A DNA stretch of 64,000 nt from Sphagnum compactum (taxonomy: Eukaryota; Bryophyta; Sphagnopsida; Sphagnales), in assembly GCA_965153455.1 (NCBI GenBank), contig OZ234500.1, positions 14,755,579-14,819,578 of the forward strand, given 5' to 3'. Shown here piece by piece: positions 1 to 13,019 of this stretch (position 1 is the first letter of the stretch; every line of letters starts with the position of its first letter). The notes under the pieces were generated by a model. The model worked only from the letters and a program-made list of their open reading frames with translations. It had not been told where the DNA came from and did no database searches. The translations under genes and the position numbers were made by a program.

Positions 1-278
1 ACTTTCTCTCCTCACAAACCGACCATTCCTCCTTGTGTTTCCAATCTTATCAGCAAGCTTTTACTAGAAGCTTTTCCTTTTCCAATTCGTAAGACTTATA
101 ACTTGTGCTGGATATTTCTGTTTTGTTTGTTTGCGTGTGTGTGTGTGTTTTTTGTTTAGGAGAGTTTGCAGTAGTAGCAGACTCCTCGCGGCAAAGAGAG
201 AAGAAATCGTCTTCGTCGTCTGCAGTGTGTGTGTGTGTGCGCTTGTGACGTCCAGGGAGGTCTCTCTGAAGCGTCAGG
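1..278 (+). other. Upstream leader / 5' UTR region of HMA gene A
   Basis: This stretch lies directly upstream of the inferred start codon of gene A. It is T-rich, with two GT runs (about 136-148 and 224-240) and no open frame that continues into the gene. It is most likely 5' UTR plus part of the promoter. No clear TATA box is visible, so the transcription start may lie in here or before the window begins. Confidence 0.5.
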
Positions 279-1760
279 ATGGATAACGCTGAGGTACATG
301 AGTTTTGGAGCTTGCTAGTCATTTCCATTGCTTGGAAATTTTGTAGCTGTGAGAACATTGTTGAGCTAGTAGAGTGGTTTTAGGAGCTTACAGAGATCAG
401 GTACAAAGTTTTGAGATCAGGCGTTCACAAGCATTGGGAAGGTGGTTTGATGGTTAGCTTACGCGTGCATTTTGATGATGTTTTTTGTGATTTTCTGCCT
501 GCCTGCCTGCCTGTCTGCAGCTGTTTTCCTATGGAGGTCATCATGGTGAGACTATGTGGATGCCACCAGGGGCTATGATGCCGGCGCCTCTGGGAACTAT
601 GTGGCAACTGGTTCCAATAGACACGACGACTCCCAATATGAAGTCCAAAGAGAAGTCGGAAAAGGAGAAGCAAGATGGTGGTGGACAGCAAGAGAAGAAG
701 CAGACGCCAGCAGCAAAACAGGACAAGCAGGGGAAGCAACAGCCGGTAACGATATACTGATCAGTTCCACCACATGTATCTTGCAGCTGCACATTCTCCT
801 CCTGTGTCTTAAGAACACCACCGGCAGTTTCATTCAGGCTTTTATAACATGACTGCAGTGTGCTTCATATGTCTTCTGGGACTCTCTACTGTTGTGACGT
901 GTTGCAGAAATTTGAGTTGAAGGTCAACATGTGCTGTGCAAAGTGTGCGGAGAAAGTGAAGGAAGAAATCTTCGAAGTCGCGGGTGAGTGATCGCATGTA
1001 TATATATTTCTTTCCACAATTGTTATCTCGTAAATCTCAGTAAAATCTAAGAGAATGCAGACAGAATTGAGCAATTGGGTCTTTCACAGACTCATGATGC
1101 ATGCTGGGTGTTTCATGTCAGTGGCCAGCAAGAAACCTATCTGACGATGGACATTGTTGTGAACTTGTAGGTGTCATGGACGTACAAACAGATGTTGCGA
1201 CTTCCAAAGTGACTGTATTCGGGAAGGTGCCAGACCCATTGCTAGTACTGAAGAAGGCCAGGAAAGTGAACAAGAAAGCAGAGTTCATTGGCGATCCGCT
1301 TGCGGCCGGGGAGCAGAAGAAGTCGGAGCTCAATAATATGGCTGTCAAATCCGATCAGAAGAAAAGTCTTGATCATCATCATCATCATCACAACAAGTCT
1401 AATAATAAATCTGCAGATCAAGACTCGCATTTTCTATTACCCACAGTTGGCTTTGAAGAATTCGTCGATCCCAGCAACAGCAGCAGCTTGTCGTCCACCA
1501 CGTACCGCAACTACTACACTACCAAACCTGCAATGGTAGCTGCAGCTCCTCCTCCTTACAGCAGCTACAATGGTATGATGCCTTATTACTATGCTCCCCA
1601 TCTGCATCATCAGCATCATTCTTCTTCTACAGCTGCTGCTGCTGCTTATCGGCCCAGTCAATCCTATCCTCCTAACCATTACCCTCAATACCTGGAAACG
1701 GATTCCTCCAACTACTACCCAAATCCCAACTACCTTACACACATCAAATCCAGCTATTGA
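279..1760 (+). CDS. HMA-domain (heavy-metal-associated) plant protein, gene A
   Basis: Four exons are inferred: 279-293, 521-745, 908-983 and 1171-1760 (906 nt, 301 aa), with GT-AG introns of 227, 162 and 187 bp in phases 0, 0 and 1. Exon 1 encodes only MDNAE. Exon 2 (residues 6-80) carries an aromatic, Met/Pro-rich motif ending in GTMWQLVPI and then a Lys/Glu/Gln-rich linker. The HMA domain (about 81-147) opens with KFELKVN and contains the metal site MCCAKC (88-93), which matches the family's MxCxxC loop; its second half reads GVMDVQTD...KVTVFGKV. HMA domains of the ATX1/HIPP class bind Cu(I), Zn or Cd through the two loop cysteines. The tail is low-complexity, with a six-His run, Ser/Asn, Ala5 and Tyr/Pro clusters, and ends in YLTHIKSSY, so it lacks a CaaX isoprenylation box. 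The start was chosen because paralogues B and C have the same five-codon first exon. Metal and partner are unknown. Confidence 0.85.
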
Positions 1761-2110
1761 TCAGCAGCTCCTTCGCCAAATGGTTGAATATTGTAAAATA
1801 TAATATGGGTGCAGCTCGCTCCACATCATCCAGACTTATAACTCAGTTGCAGCAGATCAACCTGCGATCAATCCTGCTATCTCTAGTATATAGTATCCTG
1901 CTGCGATTGAGTACAATAAAAATTTTAGTTGTTTTGTGTACAGCTCTTTTAGCATCTGCTGCTGCGACGCTTAGACTGGACAAAACATCTAATCTTCCAA
2001 GCTGCTGCCTGGTTGAAGACAGTTTTGATATACATCCAACAATAACCACATTTTGAGGCGTAGTAGAAAAATTATATGGTGATGTGAAATCGGATAATAA
2101 ATACCGGAAA
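1761..2110 (+). other. 3' UTR and polyadenylation region of gene A
   Basis: The sequence after the TGA stop stays gene-like (moderate GC, CTGC-rich) to about 2060. AATAAA at 1915-1920 and a second AATAAA inside GGATAATAAATACC near 2096-2101 are candidate polyadenylation signals. Open frames here are short and have no recognisable content. Confidence 0.5.
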
Positions 2111-2870
2111 TTTTTTGTTTCTTTCCTTTGTTTTAGATGCCATCATCGCTAGTGAGCATTTCACTCGCCAGCAAGCTCGTTTGTCTCCTGCTTTTGTAAC
2201 ATGCAAAATTCTAGAACTTCAGCTTCTTTGGCCATCGATGTCTTCTTTGCTTTTCGGTAACCTTCTTCCTCAGCACACTCAAAAGTTCAGTCTAGAGGTA
2301 CACTTGCGCACATCAAGGTGCAGCTTGTATAGTACTTTCCAGTAAAGAAACTTGCTAAACTTGCTTGTGATTTATAATTAATGCTATAGCTTCTTCAGGT
2401 GGTGGTGTTGTTCTTTTACAATTTTGCAGAATTCTGGTTGATTCTGAGTTTGTTTGTGACTGAGATGTGAGAATTTTGTAACCTCTCGACTGGCACGTTG
2501 GATACTTGAATATGAGCCTATCCGTTGCTGTCCAAGTTTCTGGCATGCTTAGCTGCTCATATCTTGATAAGTGAAGTTCTGCTTGCAGCACTCACTGAAG
2601 TTTGGGGTCTCGATTTCTGTACAAAATATGCTTGTTTGCAATGTGAGCTTGAACTGGATTTCCACAGAGTTCAGTTCAGATGATATTATTAACTCAGTCT
2701 TCAGTTTGAAATTATCTGATACTCTTAGGCAATAAATGTGACAAGTGCTTTGTTTGTGTATTTCATGTATTGTACACATTGTATACATTATCTTTTCACC
2801 ATGTGACCACCTCTGAACGTTACAAAATAGCATTTCACTCACTGAAACAATGCATTATAATTAAATGCAT
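2111..2870. other. Intergenic, no gene recognised
   Basis: Unique-looking sequence with short chance open frames on both strands (for example 2115-2345 + and 2549-2842 -). None shows a known domain or splice-linked continuation. It may include an extended 3' UTR of gene A. Confidence 0.5.
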
Positions 2871-2874
2871 CCTT

Positions 2875-3022
2875 GTTTGTTCAGTGCTTTCATTGGATTT
2901 TAAGTGAATTCATTGATCCCAGTTTGTCAAGTGCTTTCATTGGATGTTAAGTGAATTCACTGGTTCTCCAGTAAACAAGACCTAGTGGGGATTCAATCCA
3001 TTCACTAATCCACTGAACACAA
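2875..3022. mobile_element. Small MITE-like element with inverted ends
   Basis: The left end reads GTTTGTTCAGTG and the right end CACTGAACACAAAC, which are inverted copies apart from a 2-nt difference, about 145 bp apart. Inside is a 47-bp direct duplication beginning GTGCTTTCATTGGAT at 2884 and 2931. Size and ends fit a miniature inverted-repeat element. No clear target-site duplication was identified, so superfamily is open. Confidence 0.4.
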
Positions 3023-6000
3023 ACTATGATCTACACACACATTTTATAATAATGAAAGTATGATGAAAAATAATCTTTGGAAAAAAATTCATTTCATGAC
3101 TCAAACAACTATATGTGGGGTGAATAATATTTGCCTGAAAATTAATTATGACACACACAGCTTCTAAACTTCTGTCAGCCAAATGTTGAATTCACAAATA
3201 GCGAGGTTAAACAAACAAACAAATAGAAAATGGTCTGCCAGCAAACAGATGCTAGTTTTCATTCTAAAGAAGAGGAAAATCATGAAAACTCAATATTTTT
3301 CTAAAAATGAATGTTCTGTCCCAAATTCCCCTATTTTTTGAAAAGAATACTGCCAAAAAAAAAATTCTGCCAAAATTCGCCACAACTGCCTACAACATGA
3401 AAAGGGTGCTTATGATTGTTTTATACTTTCATGTTTTGAATATTGCCAAATTTGGTTAAATAATCTTATGGATGATTGTCACTTAAGAAAAATCACAAAA
3501 TTGAAAGAATAAAGAAAAAAAGACTGCTAGCATACCTATCTACCCTGAGTCCTGAGTCCTGACAATTTGGAATAAAAAAGGTAAGCCTTGCTTTCTTGTC
3601 ATTTACCAAGAGGAAAAAACACACATGAAAATGCTCAACACCGGCTCTGCCGGATAGGGATGTTGATCAACAACAAGATTGAGCAGGAGATTTTTTTTGT
3701 TTTGGGCATTAATCACGTCAGAGGTCACGGAGGAGGAGGAGGAGTAACTAGTAACGAGGAGTAATTTCAGGTGTCACATGTGTGAAGGAAAATTAAACCC
3801 AACAATAGACTGCTATTCACAGTTCTCTAATTCAGACATTCAAAGCATAAAACGGTGTTACTGTCGCTTGTAAGTACACTCGGCCGTTAATCGAGACGTT
3901 GAGAGGCCCGCTCCTCCTCCTGAGTACTGGCGGTGCGATGGAGAGAGTTCACGTACTCTTCTCGCCTGCCTCACTGTTCAGCAACCTGCTGCTCTTTTTT
4001 TTAAGGGATTATTGTTTGTAGCCAAAGTCGCCGTTATCCATAGGTAAATGTTTTATAAAAAGTGGCGATCATCCTTTGGAAGTTTTAGCCAAATCCGGCT
4101 ATAAATCAGATATGCAATAAGATGTTTGATTATCTTTCTAAATTCTTTGGCTACGCACTTTGAATTAAGTATAAAAATCTGGCGATTTTTTTTAAAAAAA
4201 TTCTCCTCAATTCTGGCAATCAAAAACCTCTTAAATCAAATTTTTTTTCCTTTTTTTCTTTTGGGGTAAATTATAAATATAAAAAAAGGCTCCTACTCAT
4301 CACCAGGCATCCTTCCATTTTTCCATTTTTGGAAAATAAAAAAGGCCTAGTTGTCTGTAATCTCTTCAAAGGATTTTTCAAAAAATTAATGCCCTAATTT
4401 TGTCAAATCTTGGATTTCCAAAAAACTCCAGATTTCTACCACATTATAAAAGGATATTTTATAAATTTTACTTTCAGATTTGCTCTATAGCAAGATTTGG
4501 CTAACTCTTGTTCCTAATGATCATTAGTCTAGCATCATCACAAAAGTGAAAAAAAATCATTGACATCATTAGGGTTTTCATTTCTCAAATTCATGACATC
4601 AAAAATTTGACAAATTTTTCCAAAAATTAGGGTAAACTGGCCCATCATCTCAATCACTTGCTTATGATCGAACATTTATTTATATCTTCATCATATGTGC
4701 TTCATTTTGAGTGATTTAAAATGTTATGAGAGCGCTACGTCAAACTCCAAAATTCATCTTTGAAATGCAAAGGAAAAAGAGTAATGAAAAAATAAGGAAG
4801 AAAAAAAAGCTTTCCAACTTAGAAAATGCATTTTATTTTATTTTTTCTTCTCTTTGGACCTCTCCTATTTTCAAACCTCGTAACCTTTTTATTTCTTTTT
4901 CATTATAAACAATTTAAAGTGCTATAGCCATCTGAAGTTTTACAAATCATCTTTGAATTCTAAGAGCAATAGAGTAACATACAAGAAATTTGTTGCGTGT
5001 TTAAAAACTGATCTTTGTAACGTTCGGTGATTTGTATTTTTGAGTTCTTGACCCCCTCTACTTTGGGGGCCATGACCTTCTCAATGCTAATCTGTTTTTG
5101 ATGATTTATAATGCACTAAAAGTGCCAATAGAAGGGGTTCAAGTTTTGTTTTGACACTAAAAACAATGGAGCCCTCCCCTTGATCCAGCCTGCCCTGAGT
5201 GCTTAAGTGTTTGATCACCAGCCAGTTTACCCTAGTAAAATTAGTCTGCTTTACTCAAAAGAAAAGTCCCTTTTTTTTTGTCAAGAAATCATTTGCTCAT
5301 CAATGATCATGAGGTTTTTTGTGTGTGTGTGTGATTTAGCATAGTTTGGCTATCATCCCAAACAAGCTTTAGCCTCAACTGGTGAAAAGTTTGTAAAAAC
5401 CTGTGAAAGCTGGAGAACTACCCCAAAACTAAAAAGTAGGATGAAATGTGGCAAAAACTTCCCCAACAACTTTTTTTTTCCAAAAACTTTGACTATTATT
5501 TATTGGCTCTGCCCTTCAGGGTACAAACTAGAGATAGTGTGATGCACACAGAAATGGGCAAAAGTTTGGTGTCCCTACATTCTAGGGTCAACTGGACTCC
5601 ACTATACAAGTGTTGCCCAGATAACTAGAGGATTGATCCACTTGGGCTTCATTCACCATGCTAAACTAATAACCAGCATGTGTTTCCAATTTCCAGCCTG
5701 TTGAAATTTTATCATCCTTATCCATGTCATTTGAAGGGAAAGGCCCTTACAGAAGATTCCTTTTCATCCTTCAAGTTCCAAGGTTTTTCTAAATTTCACC
5801 AAGGAAAAAAACACTGCTCATCACTAAGTTTCTTAACCCTTTTTAATAAGGCCTAACATGTCTATCTGGGTTTGTTTTTGTAGAATCTTTTCATGGGTGT
5901 GGAGGGTGAAGGAGACATTAATTTTTTTCCTTTTATTGGCATTGTCTACCAAGGCAAGGATATTGTGTTTAGATTCATTATAGAGTATAGTAGCTTAAAT

Positions 6001-8550
6001 GGATTTTGGCCCCTAGTCAATAGCTCTATTTTTATATGAGGATTAAATTTGAAAGCTGATATTTTGGCTTGTGTTGAAACTTGAGATTAGTTATTATAGA
6101 GTTATAATAATATCTTGAAGGATTTTGGTTTTTGTTAGAGGATTTTTTGAAGATTATATTTTTGCAGGATGAAATATTTGAGTTTCCATAATTCTTCTTT
6201 TGCCTTAAGATACCTTTTAATGTAAAATGGCAAGCCCACAGTGTGACACACCCCTTGTTTTGATTGGTTGTGTGGGGGGGGGGGGTGGGGAGGGTGGATA
6301 GTCACCTGCTGAGTGGCTGTTGTTGCCATGTGGACCTTAGGTTAGGGTCTTCAAAATGGTGAACCTAGTTGCCTACAAACTCAGGAGTGCACCAATGAAG
6401 GTGATGGAATCACAAGTGGGTGGTAGCAAGTGCTTAACATTTGGAAAGGATGAACAAGGTTTACTTGCATAAAAAGAGTACAACAATGAGGATGGTGGGG
6501 TGGGATGAAAAGTTGGTAGCAAAGGGATAACATTCTAGAAGTTTGAACCTGCTTGATCTGTACACTGTACAGGAGTGTACCAACTGCAGTGGAAGGTTCA
6601 GAGGCTAACGCTGGAAGCTCATTTATGAATGGACCCAAAACTTTTGTTGTCCCTTTTCAAAGTTCCTGAATCTTCTTCTTCTTCTTCAGGTTCACAATTT
6701 TGAAATTTTGTTGTGGAAACTCATTCGTGAATTTGACCCCCAAGACAGCCAGAGTGAACCAGCCCCCACATAACTGCACCAGTTGGCCATTCTATCCATA
6801 GGATGGGCTGGATGATTCATCTCTTTTTCATTTGCCTCTTTACCTTACATTAACCAACATTCTACCACAGTCAATCTTTTTTGGTTGCTGACCTTTGACC
6901 ATTTGTTTTATGTTGCCAATTTTTTCTCAACCCTGACCTCCATACTACCCACCCACCTAGCTACCCTACTGACCTAAATCTTAGCCATGCCTACGAACTA
7001 ACAATTAATCCTTTACTTACCTTAGCAAAACTCTTATTTCCTCTTTTATTTCTTGGCTAAACTTATATTTTTCCTTGGTTAAATTTATATTTTTTGGCTA
7101 AACTTCTATCTCTTGGTTAAAGTTATATATCTTATTGACTAAACTTTTATCTCTTGATTTTACCTATATCTCTTATTGGCTAAATTTCTAATGGATGCAT
7201 AGGTTTAAATTTGAAAAAATAAGTAAACCTATGCAATGAACCCTTAAATGTTGATTTGAAACCTTTGTATGCAACAAAAAATCCCTACATTGACCTTAAA
7301 TTAAATAAACACGAAAAGAATTGGTTGCATAACTTTAATGGTGGAATTTAACAATGTTTTTAAAACTAAGTGTTAAACTTAATTTTGGAATTATTTTTTC
7401 ATAACCCTAAATTGTGTACAAACTATAAACATTCGATACATAATTGTAATAAAACTATGAAACAATTTTATATAAGTACCAATAAAACTTGTATTTTAAA
7501 CCTAATGGGGGGGGGGGACCTTAACCAGTGGGAAGGTTTTTTATTATTCATACCTTTGCCATGAAATCACTTTCACTTTTTTTTCTTTTAGTACATGAAA
7601 AAGAAAAGAAAAATAGGAACCTCCTTAAATATATGTGTGTATGTGAATACATAAATTCATTATTAAAATATTCCATGAAAATAATAAAAATGTCAAGAAA
7701 ACAGTTATCTTAAAACAATTAATGACAAAAAGGTGGGCTTAATTTCCCTTAACCGTAAACCCAATGTCCTTCCTATTTATTTGAAACATGTATTAAACAA
7801 AAGTTTCAATTAGGGTAATGTAACGACATGAGTTAGTTTTAATGCGGGTATTGCAATTTGAAACGTTTCATGGAGAACCCAACCATAAATACAGAAACTT
7901 CTTTCACAAGTTTTCTAAAATTTTAATATTTAACATAAGTGACTTTTTATTATAATTTCTATTGTTTCATTTTGTAAAATCGGGGAGACATATTTTTCCA
8001 TCAAATTATAGAATAGAGAAATGTTGACAAATACTTGCCCTTCAATAGTGGATTGGTCTGAAGGGTTTAGGGTTTCCACCAATTTTTGTATTTTTCCCTC
8101 CCGCGTAACTTCTTTAAATTCCAACATTTCAAACAAATAATTTCTAAAAAATTCCACTTTTCCAGAAATAATTTAATTACCACCAAATGTAAAAAGGTAC
8201 TAAGTTCGGTATTATTCATTTTTGCAAACACTTCAAAGATTTCTATCTAGAGAGTGAGGGACTGATCTCCTACATGTTGATCATAAGAACTCCGTATTTT
8301 TTTCTCTAAACCCAGAAAGCCTCCTGTGAAGATTGTTCATTGTGAAAGACTTACTCATATGGTTTCAAGTTTCAACAATGATTACATACATCCATTAGGA
8401 TGCAAACCTCGTCTTTAGAAACAGCAATAGTACTGCATGCATGAACTAGTAGGCTAGAGGATTGAAAGTATGGAATACAAAGTGAGTTCAATTGCTCACT
8501 AAGAAGGTTTCAAGCTCTGGCTTCTAAAGCAATGGATGCAAAGATGTACA
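3023..8550. other. Long AT-rich intergenic stretch
   Basis: No gene is supported. Open frames (for example 4726-4908 +, 5446-5628 +, 6381-6638 -, 7930-8157 -) are short and without recognisable domains. Simple-sequence features are scattered: a G-run near 6272-6285, a G-run at 7507-7516, a GT run near 5318-5332 and a TTCTTC run near 6668-6686. One copy of a dispersed TAGCCAAA repeat lies at 4019-4105. Confidence 0.5.
4019..4105 (-). repeat. Dispersed TAGCCAAATTTGGCTA repeat, copy 1
   Basis: Read on the minus strand, 4059-4105 gives TAGCCGGATTTGGCT, about ten bases, then AAAGGATGATCGCCACTTT. This matches the copies at 24598, 30336, 49759 and 63561. An adjoining piece at 4019-4045 (TAGCCAAAGTCGCCGTTATC) matches the outer half of the copy at 30336, so this locus is probably a fuller element with repeated halves. 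Confidence 0.6.
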
Positions 8551-8559
8551 TCATGTGTG

Positions 8560-8825
8560 TCTTATTTGTAGCACACCGGCTACCTTGGGTGTCTCTCCCA
8601 AGGGTCTCATTTCCTTGAGAGGAACACTAAGAACCAACCCTAAGAACCCAAGGGGCGTTTTCAGAAAACCTGCGAGCATTTTACTCTTTTGAAATGCCGT
8701 GGTATTGTTTTTTTTCTCATGATACCCACTGTGTATCATGAGGGAAAAAATTAAATTAAATTGTATGCCCTTACTTACGGGCATTATCAAAATCAGGCCT
8801 GCTTGCTTCAGCTCCACCTTGCACA
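8560..8825. repeat. Hairpin-bearing segment
   Basis: A perfect 10-bp stem (CTCATGATAC / GTATCATGAG, 8716-8742) sits in a slightly GC-richer segment that also holds short inverted words (CCTTGGG / CCCAAGG near 8583-8605). An open frame at 8551-8826 on the minus strand covers the same bases but has no recognisable domain. A small non-autonomous transposon is possible but not demonstrated. Confidence 0.3.
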
Positions 8826-11515
8826 AGCCCTTTTTCTGAATCTCAAATTTGACATTAAAATAAAAAAATTCTAGGTTTGAGCTTAGTTTTTCATATTTCT
8901 AATTCTTGTGGTTTGGATTTTGGCACACTTTTTCAAAATTCAAGAATCTCTGGGCTTGCTTTGAAAACCCAATCTGGTTCTATGTACACAGTACACACTT
9001 CTCAAGATCGAATATTAATCAATCTTTAAGAAGTAAAGGTATGAAAATTCATAACAAATTAAAACCACAGATTCGATATGTATGAAAATTTACAAGTGTT
9101 TAAAATAAATCAAATACTTAGAAAATTCAACCTAATTACTAGTTTTCACAAAAGATTAAACTTTTCACCTAAAGAACTTGAACTTATGTTCAAGGTTTTT
9201 AATTCAAAGTTTTGCTTTCAATTTTGATTTTAGCCATAGGATAGTTTCACAATTTGGCTCTTGTGCTAATTCCATCAAAAGGATGCCAATTCAAGTTCAA
9301 GTCGCAAGAACTTGAACCTAAACCTCATGAGTTTCAGAACCAAAGAATTCGCCAACACTAGACCATGCACTTTAAGTTTTTTTTTTCAAAGTAGTTTTTT
9401 TTTCTTTCTAAAAATCCTAGAGATGAAAAGATGAAAAAGAAAATCTAGTTATAATATGTTTAGTTGAAAAAATGTTTAAATCAATGTTGGTCAAGTCTTG
9501 ATTTTTATTGGAATCATTAGATTTTTTTTTTATTAAAAGGAAACCTTCTAGTTTCAAGTATTGTTAATATCCTTAAAAATAAAATCCATCATTGGTTTCG
9601 AGTCTTGGTCAAATTTTTTTGACCAATGGTTTTGGGTTTGACAGGTTTAATTTTTATAAGACCCTTGGATTTTGGTTTTAAAACTGGTCTGACTTTAGCT
9701 CATTGAACACCATGTTCAACACCATTACAATGACCACCACTCTAGAATTTATTTGTAGATTCTTGAAGCTCAAGGGTGGAAAGGACCCGTTATTAGCCAT
9801 GGTTGTAAACCTTGTATTATGCAAGGTTAATTTGAGAGGATCTACTAATTTTGAGCTATGTCTTGGTGCTCATTTTTATGGAATGGTTGCATAAGCTTTC
9901 AAGAGCATTGCGATGGTGGAAGAGTACTTAGAAAAATTTCAATTCACTATCAAGAATGTGTGCCATTGACCTCTTCTTGTCAACACTCCTAGCTCTCAAA
10001 TATTTGGCATTAAAATTTGACACCATTGTATTTCTACATCTATCATACCACAAACAATATCAAATTCCTCAACTAGTTTAGCAAAAATCTTCAACAAAGT
10101 TTGGCCCCTTGTTGAAAAGAAACTTGCTTTCAACATCTAGTTGACTTGCTTATATGTTCCAACCCCAAAAAAAATCCAATTGCAAATAGAAAAGACATTT
10201 AAAAACAAAAAATAAAATCATATAAACATAATCACAATTCTTTTCACAACAATAAATTTTTGTGCAACTTATACTCTTTTTTAAATGTAATGCATTTGAA
10301 AGAACTATCCAAGATCTTCAAACACAAGTTTTTCAACAAAGCATCCTTGCAACTTCTTCAATTACAAATTCATGGACATCTGAAATCCTTCCTACTTTGG
10401 TGTATTAAAAATAAGAACTTTCCTTATTTAAGACCCAAAGATCAAAATGAAATCACATTCGAAATTGCCACACTTCAAAACTCATTGAACATGCAAATTA
10501 TGATTAAAGCTTTCAAAAAAACATAAATGTGAACATCTTCAACTCCTGCCTAACTAATATATCAACTAGTACTAAGCATTGATACATATTTGAACCAAAA
10601 AAAGGGAGAGGGAGGGGTTTTTATCTCATATCCTTTGTCCATTGCTATAACAGATATAAGTGAAAGAATGAACATAAATTTAAGCAATCTTATTTTTACA
10701 ACTCTTCAAATTTTGATGATATAATGAAAGACGCTCATCATTAAAACAAACAAAAAAGGGCTTTGGGTGGAGTTGTGCTCCTTCTGAAACAGGCTTCAAG
10801 ACCTGGCCATATGAAGAAGGCTTCGAAACCTTCAAGCTAGTGTTAGGGTCAATTTTAGATGACCTTGGAATTTCCTAGGTTGAGTCCGAGTTTGGATCTT
10901 GGATCTTGTGCTAGGGCTTGTCCAATTAAACCCATCGAATTTGGTTCTTAAAATCAAAACTAGATTGGGAATTACTTAGAAATTTGAGACTAAGTAACAT
11001 TGGTTCAAACTAGTATTGGCAAGACTTTCAAGATATTAGACAGGTTTAGGTTCAAGTTTTTTATTACAGTTTCAAGTATTCATATCAAAGGTTTGAAATT
11101 TTGTTGAAATTGGGTTTGGATGTGAATTGGGAAAATGCTTCTCATTGAAACTTAAACTAGGCTATTCTACTTTTTGAAATAAGTCCAAGTTATTTAGCTA
11201 TATAAGAGCAAGGTTTTTTACAAATGCAACATTCAAAAGTGGCTTTTAAAGCAAGATATTAGTTTTGATTGGCAATATATAACAATTAATACATATATTT
11301 TTATTTTGGGCATGCTCTAATAATTGGACAAAATTAATATTACAACTAATTTTAAAATTCTAATTAGATGCAATGTAAATGAAATTGAACACACTCTGAA
11401 ATCAAAATAAGCTTCAATTCTTTGAAGCTTCCAAAATTGAATTTTTTTTAAATTAAAAATAATATTATGAAAGCTTGCTATTACAAAATGTGGGTGCAAT
11501 TCACTAGCCCCAATT
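8826..11515. other. AT-rich intergenic stretch
   Basis: No gene is recognised. Parts (9570-9680, 10840-11110) use the same GGTTTT/GGTTCT/CAAGTT-rich wording seen again at 12.4-13.6, 15.4-15.6, 21.5-21.7 and 43.1-43.8 kb, suggesting degraded members of one repeat family. Short frames at 9703-9894 and 10260-10526 (+) have no identifiable domain. Confidence 0.45.
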
Positions 11516-11625
11516 CAATGTGGACCAGCGAATCCACTAAATCTTCACTAGGTCATGTTCAATGTGGACCAATGAATCCATTAGCTCCTCACTAGATCAT
11601 GTTCAGTGGGACCGTCCAGTGACTT
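11516..11625. repeat. 44-bp tandem repeat, about 2.5 copies
   Basis: AATGTGGACC recurs at 11517 and 11561, and a related AGTGGGACC follows 44 bp later. Each unit continues with GAATCCA and TCACTAG(G/A)TCATGTTC. The wording (ATTCACTAG, CACTG, GTTCAGTG) resembles the ends of the MITE-like element at 2875-3022, so the two may be related. Confidence 0.5.
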
Positions 11626-13019
11626 CACTCAAAATCCATTTAAAACATTCAACGAAAACAAAAGAGAAAAAGAAAAAACATTTTGTTGAAATGATTCCAC
11701 CACTTCTCTCAAACCAATAAATAAATAAAACCCAAAACCAAATTTGAGAACCTCATGTAGTATGAGGGAAGAGAGTAGAGTTTTCTTTTGTGATGAATTT
11801 TCATCACACAAAAGAAATGGTTGGAAATTTTGGCTGCAACTCATTCAAAGGATTTTTTTTTTGGGAAAAAACGGATCCAAAGTTACCATGCTTCGAGAGT
11901 CCTTACCTTGGCTCTCCTCCTTCTGCTCTGTGGCTGCCTTGTTGACCGCCATTGTTGCCTTAGGAAGTCTAGAGCCAAGGCAGAAATGAGTCCTTGCTTT
12001 TTGGTTCTGTTTCCTGGCTGCTTCAGCTCTGTCACCAGCTGCGGACAGTCATTGCTGCCTAATTTTGGGTTTGGAAGAGGTTTGCAGGCGGGAAGGGAGG
12101 GGAGTTCTTTCCTCAACCTGCATGAGGTTTTCAAGTTTTCAACGTCTAAAACTTGATATCACCTACAACTCAAAAACCCACCGAAATTTCAGTGTTAGGT
12201 GAACGACAATATAACGCATTGAGCTTGTACCGTAAGTGGAGCTTTGAGTCGGGCATAACAAGCTCTTAATATGCATTGACGTGCACAAAATCAATTCCCA
12301 ACACTTAAGTTGAGGAGGATTGTTGTCAGCTAACTTTGCAAACCAGTTGGGGATTCCTCTACTGACTACAAATGCAGACCCCACACCATTGGGCCTCTCA
12401 GAAACTTGGATAGATCTCCAACCGGAGTGTTACCTAAGTTTGAAGCTTGGACCAGTCAGTATTTGGGTGGTTCTTTGAATCTTTCAGAATCAAAGAATTG
12501 CCCGGTTCCGGTTATTTCAAAACCCTCAAAGAACCCACAGTTGTTATGAAAGAACCGTGATTATTATAAGTGTGTGTGTGTATATGCCCTCAGGCTGTCA
12601 ACTGGTGGGTATCTGTCCCTCCGTTCTGAGAGCCACTTAACACTAGTTGGGACCAATGTCAGCCCGCTATTAGAGACTAGAACAGACCTTAGATGGTTAT
12701 CAAGGTGGTTCCTAAGATTCATGATGACGGTTCTCAAAAAATCACACGCCAGATCTTGGTGTGTATAGTCATGGTTCTCCAAAACTCAAAGGCCCAGTCC
12801 TGATACATACCCATGGTTCTCAAAAAATTTGAAAAAAAATTCAAATCAACCATAAACTACTAGTTCAATGCGGGTCTCATCAAAACCATCAAGGGTTCTT
12901 GTAATAACCGGGACTGGTGATTCTTTGGTTCTAGTGTTCTTCAAAGAAATGGAAGTGGTTGTGCTCTAATTATGATGTAATTTCAAAACCAAATTCAATG
13001 GTTCTTTAAAATTCATATA
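11626..13019. other. Intergenic, repeat-derived wording
   Basis: Overlapping open frames on both strands at 11744-12156 arise from a GC-richer patch but show no domain. 12380-13000 is dominated by degenerate GGTTCT / GAACC words. No gene is supported. Confidence 0.4.

Noticed and set aside
425-833. Cys/Leu-rich and Arg-rich minus frames over gene A exon 2
   Set aside because: Shadows of exon 2, which is explained by the spliced HMA gene and matched by two paralogues.
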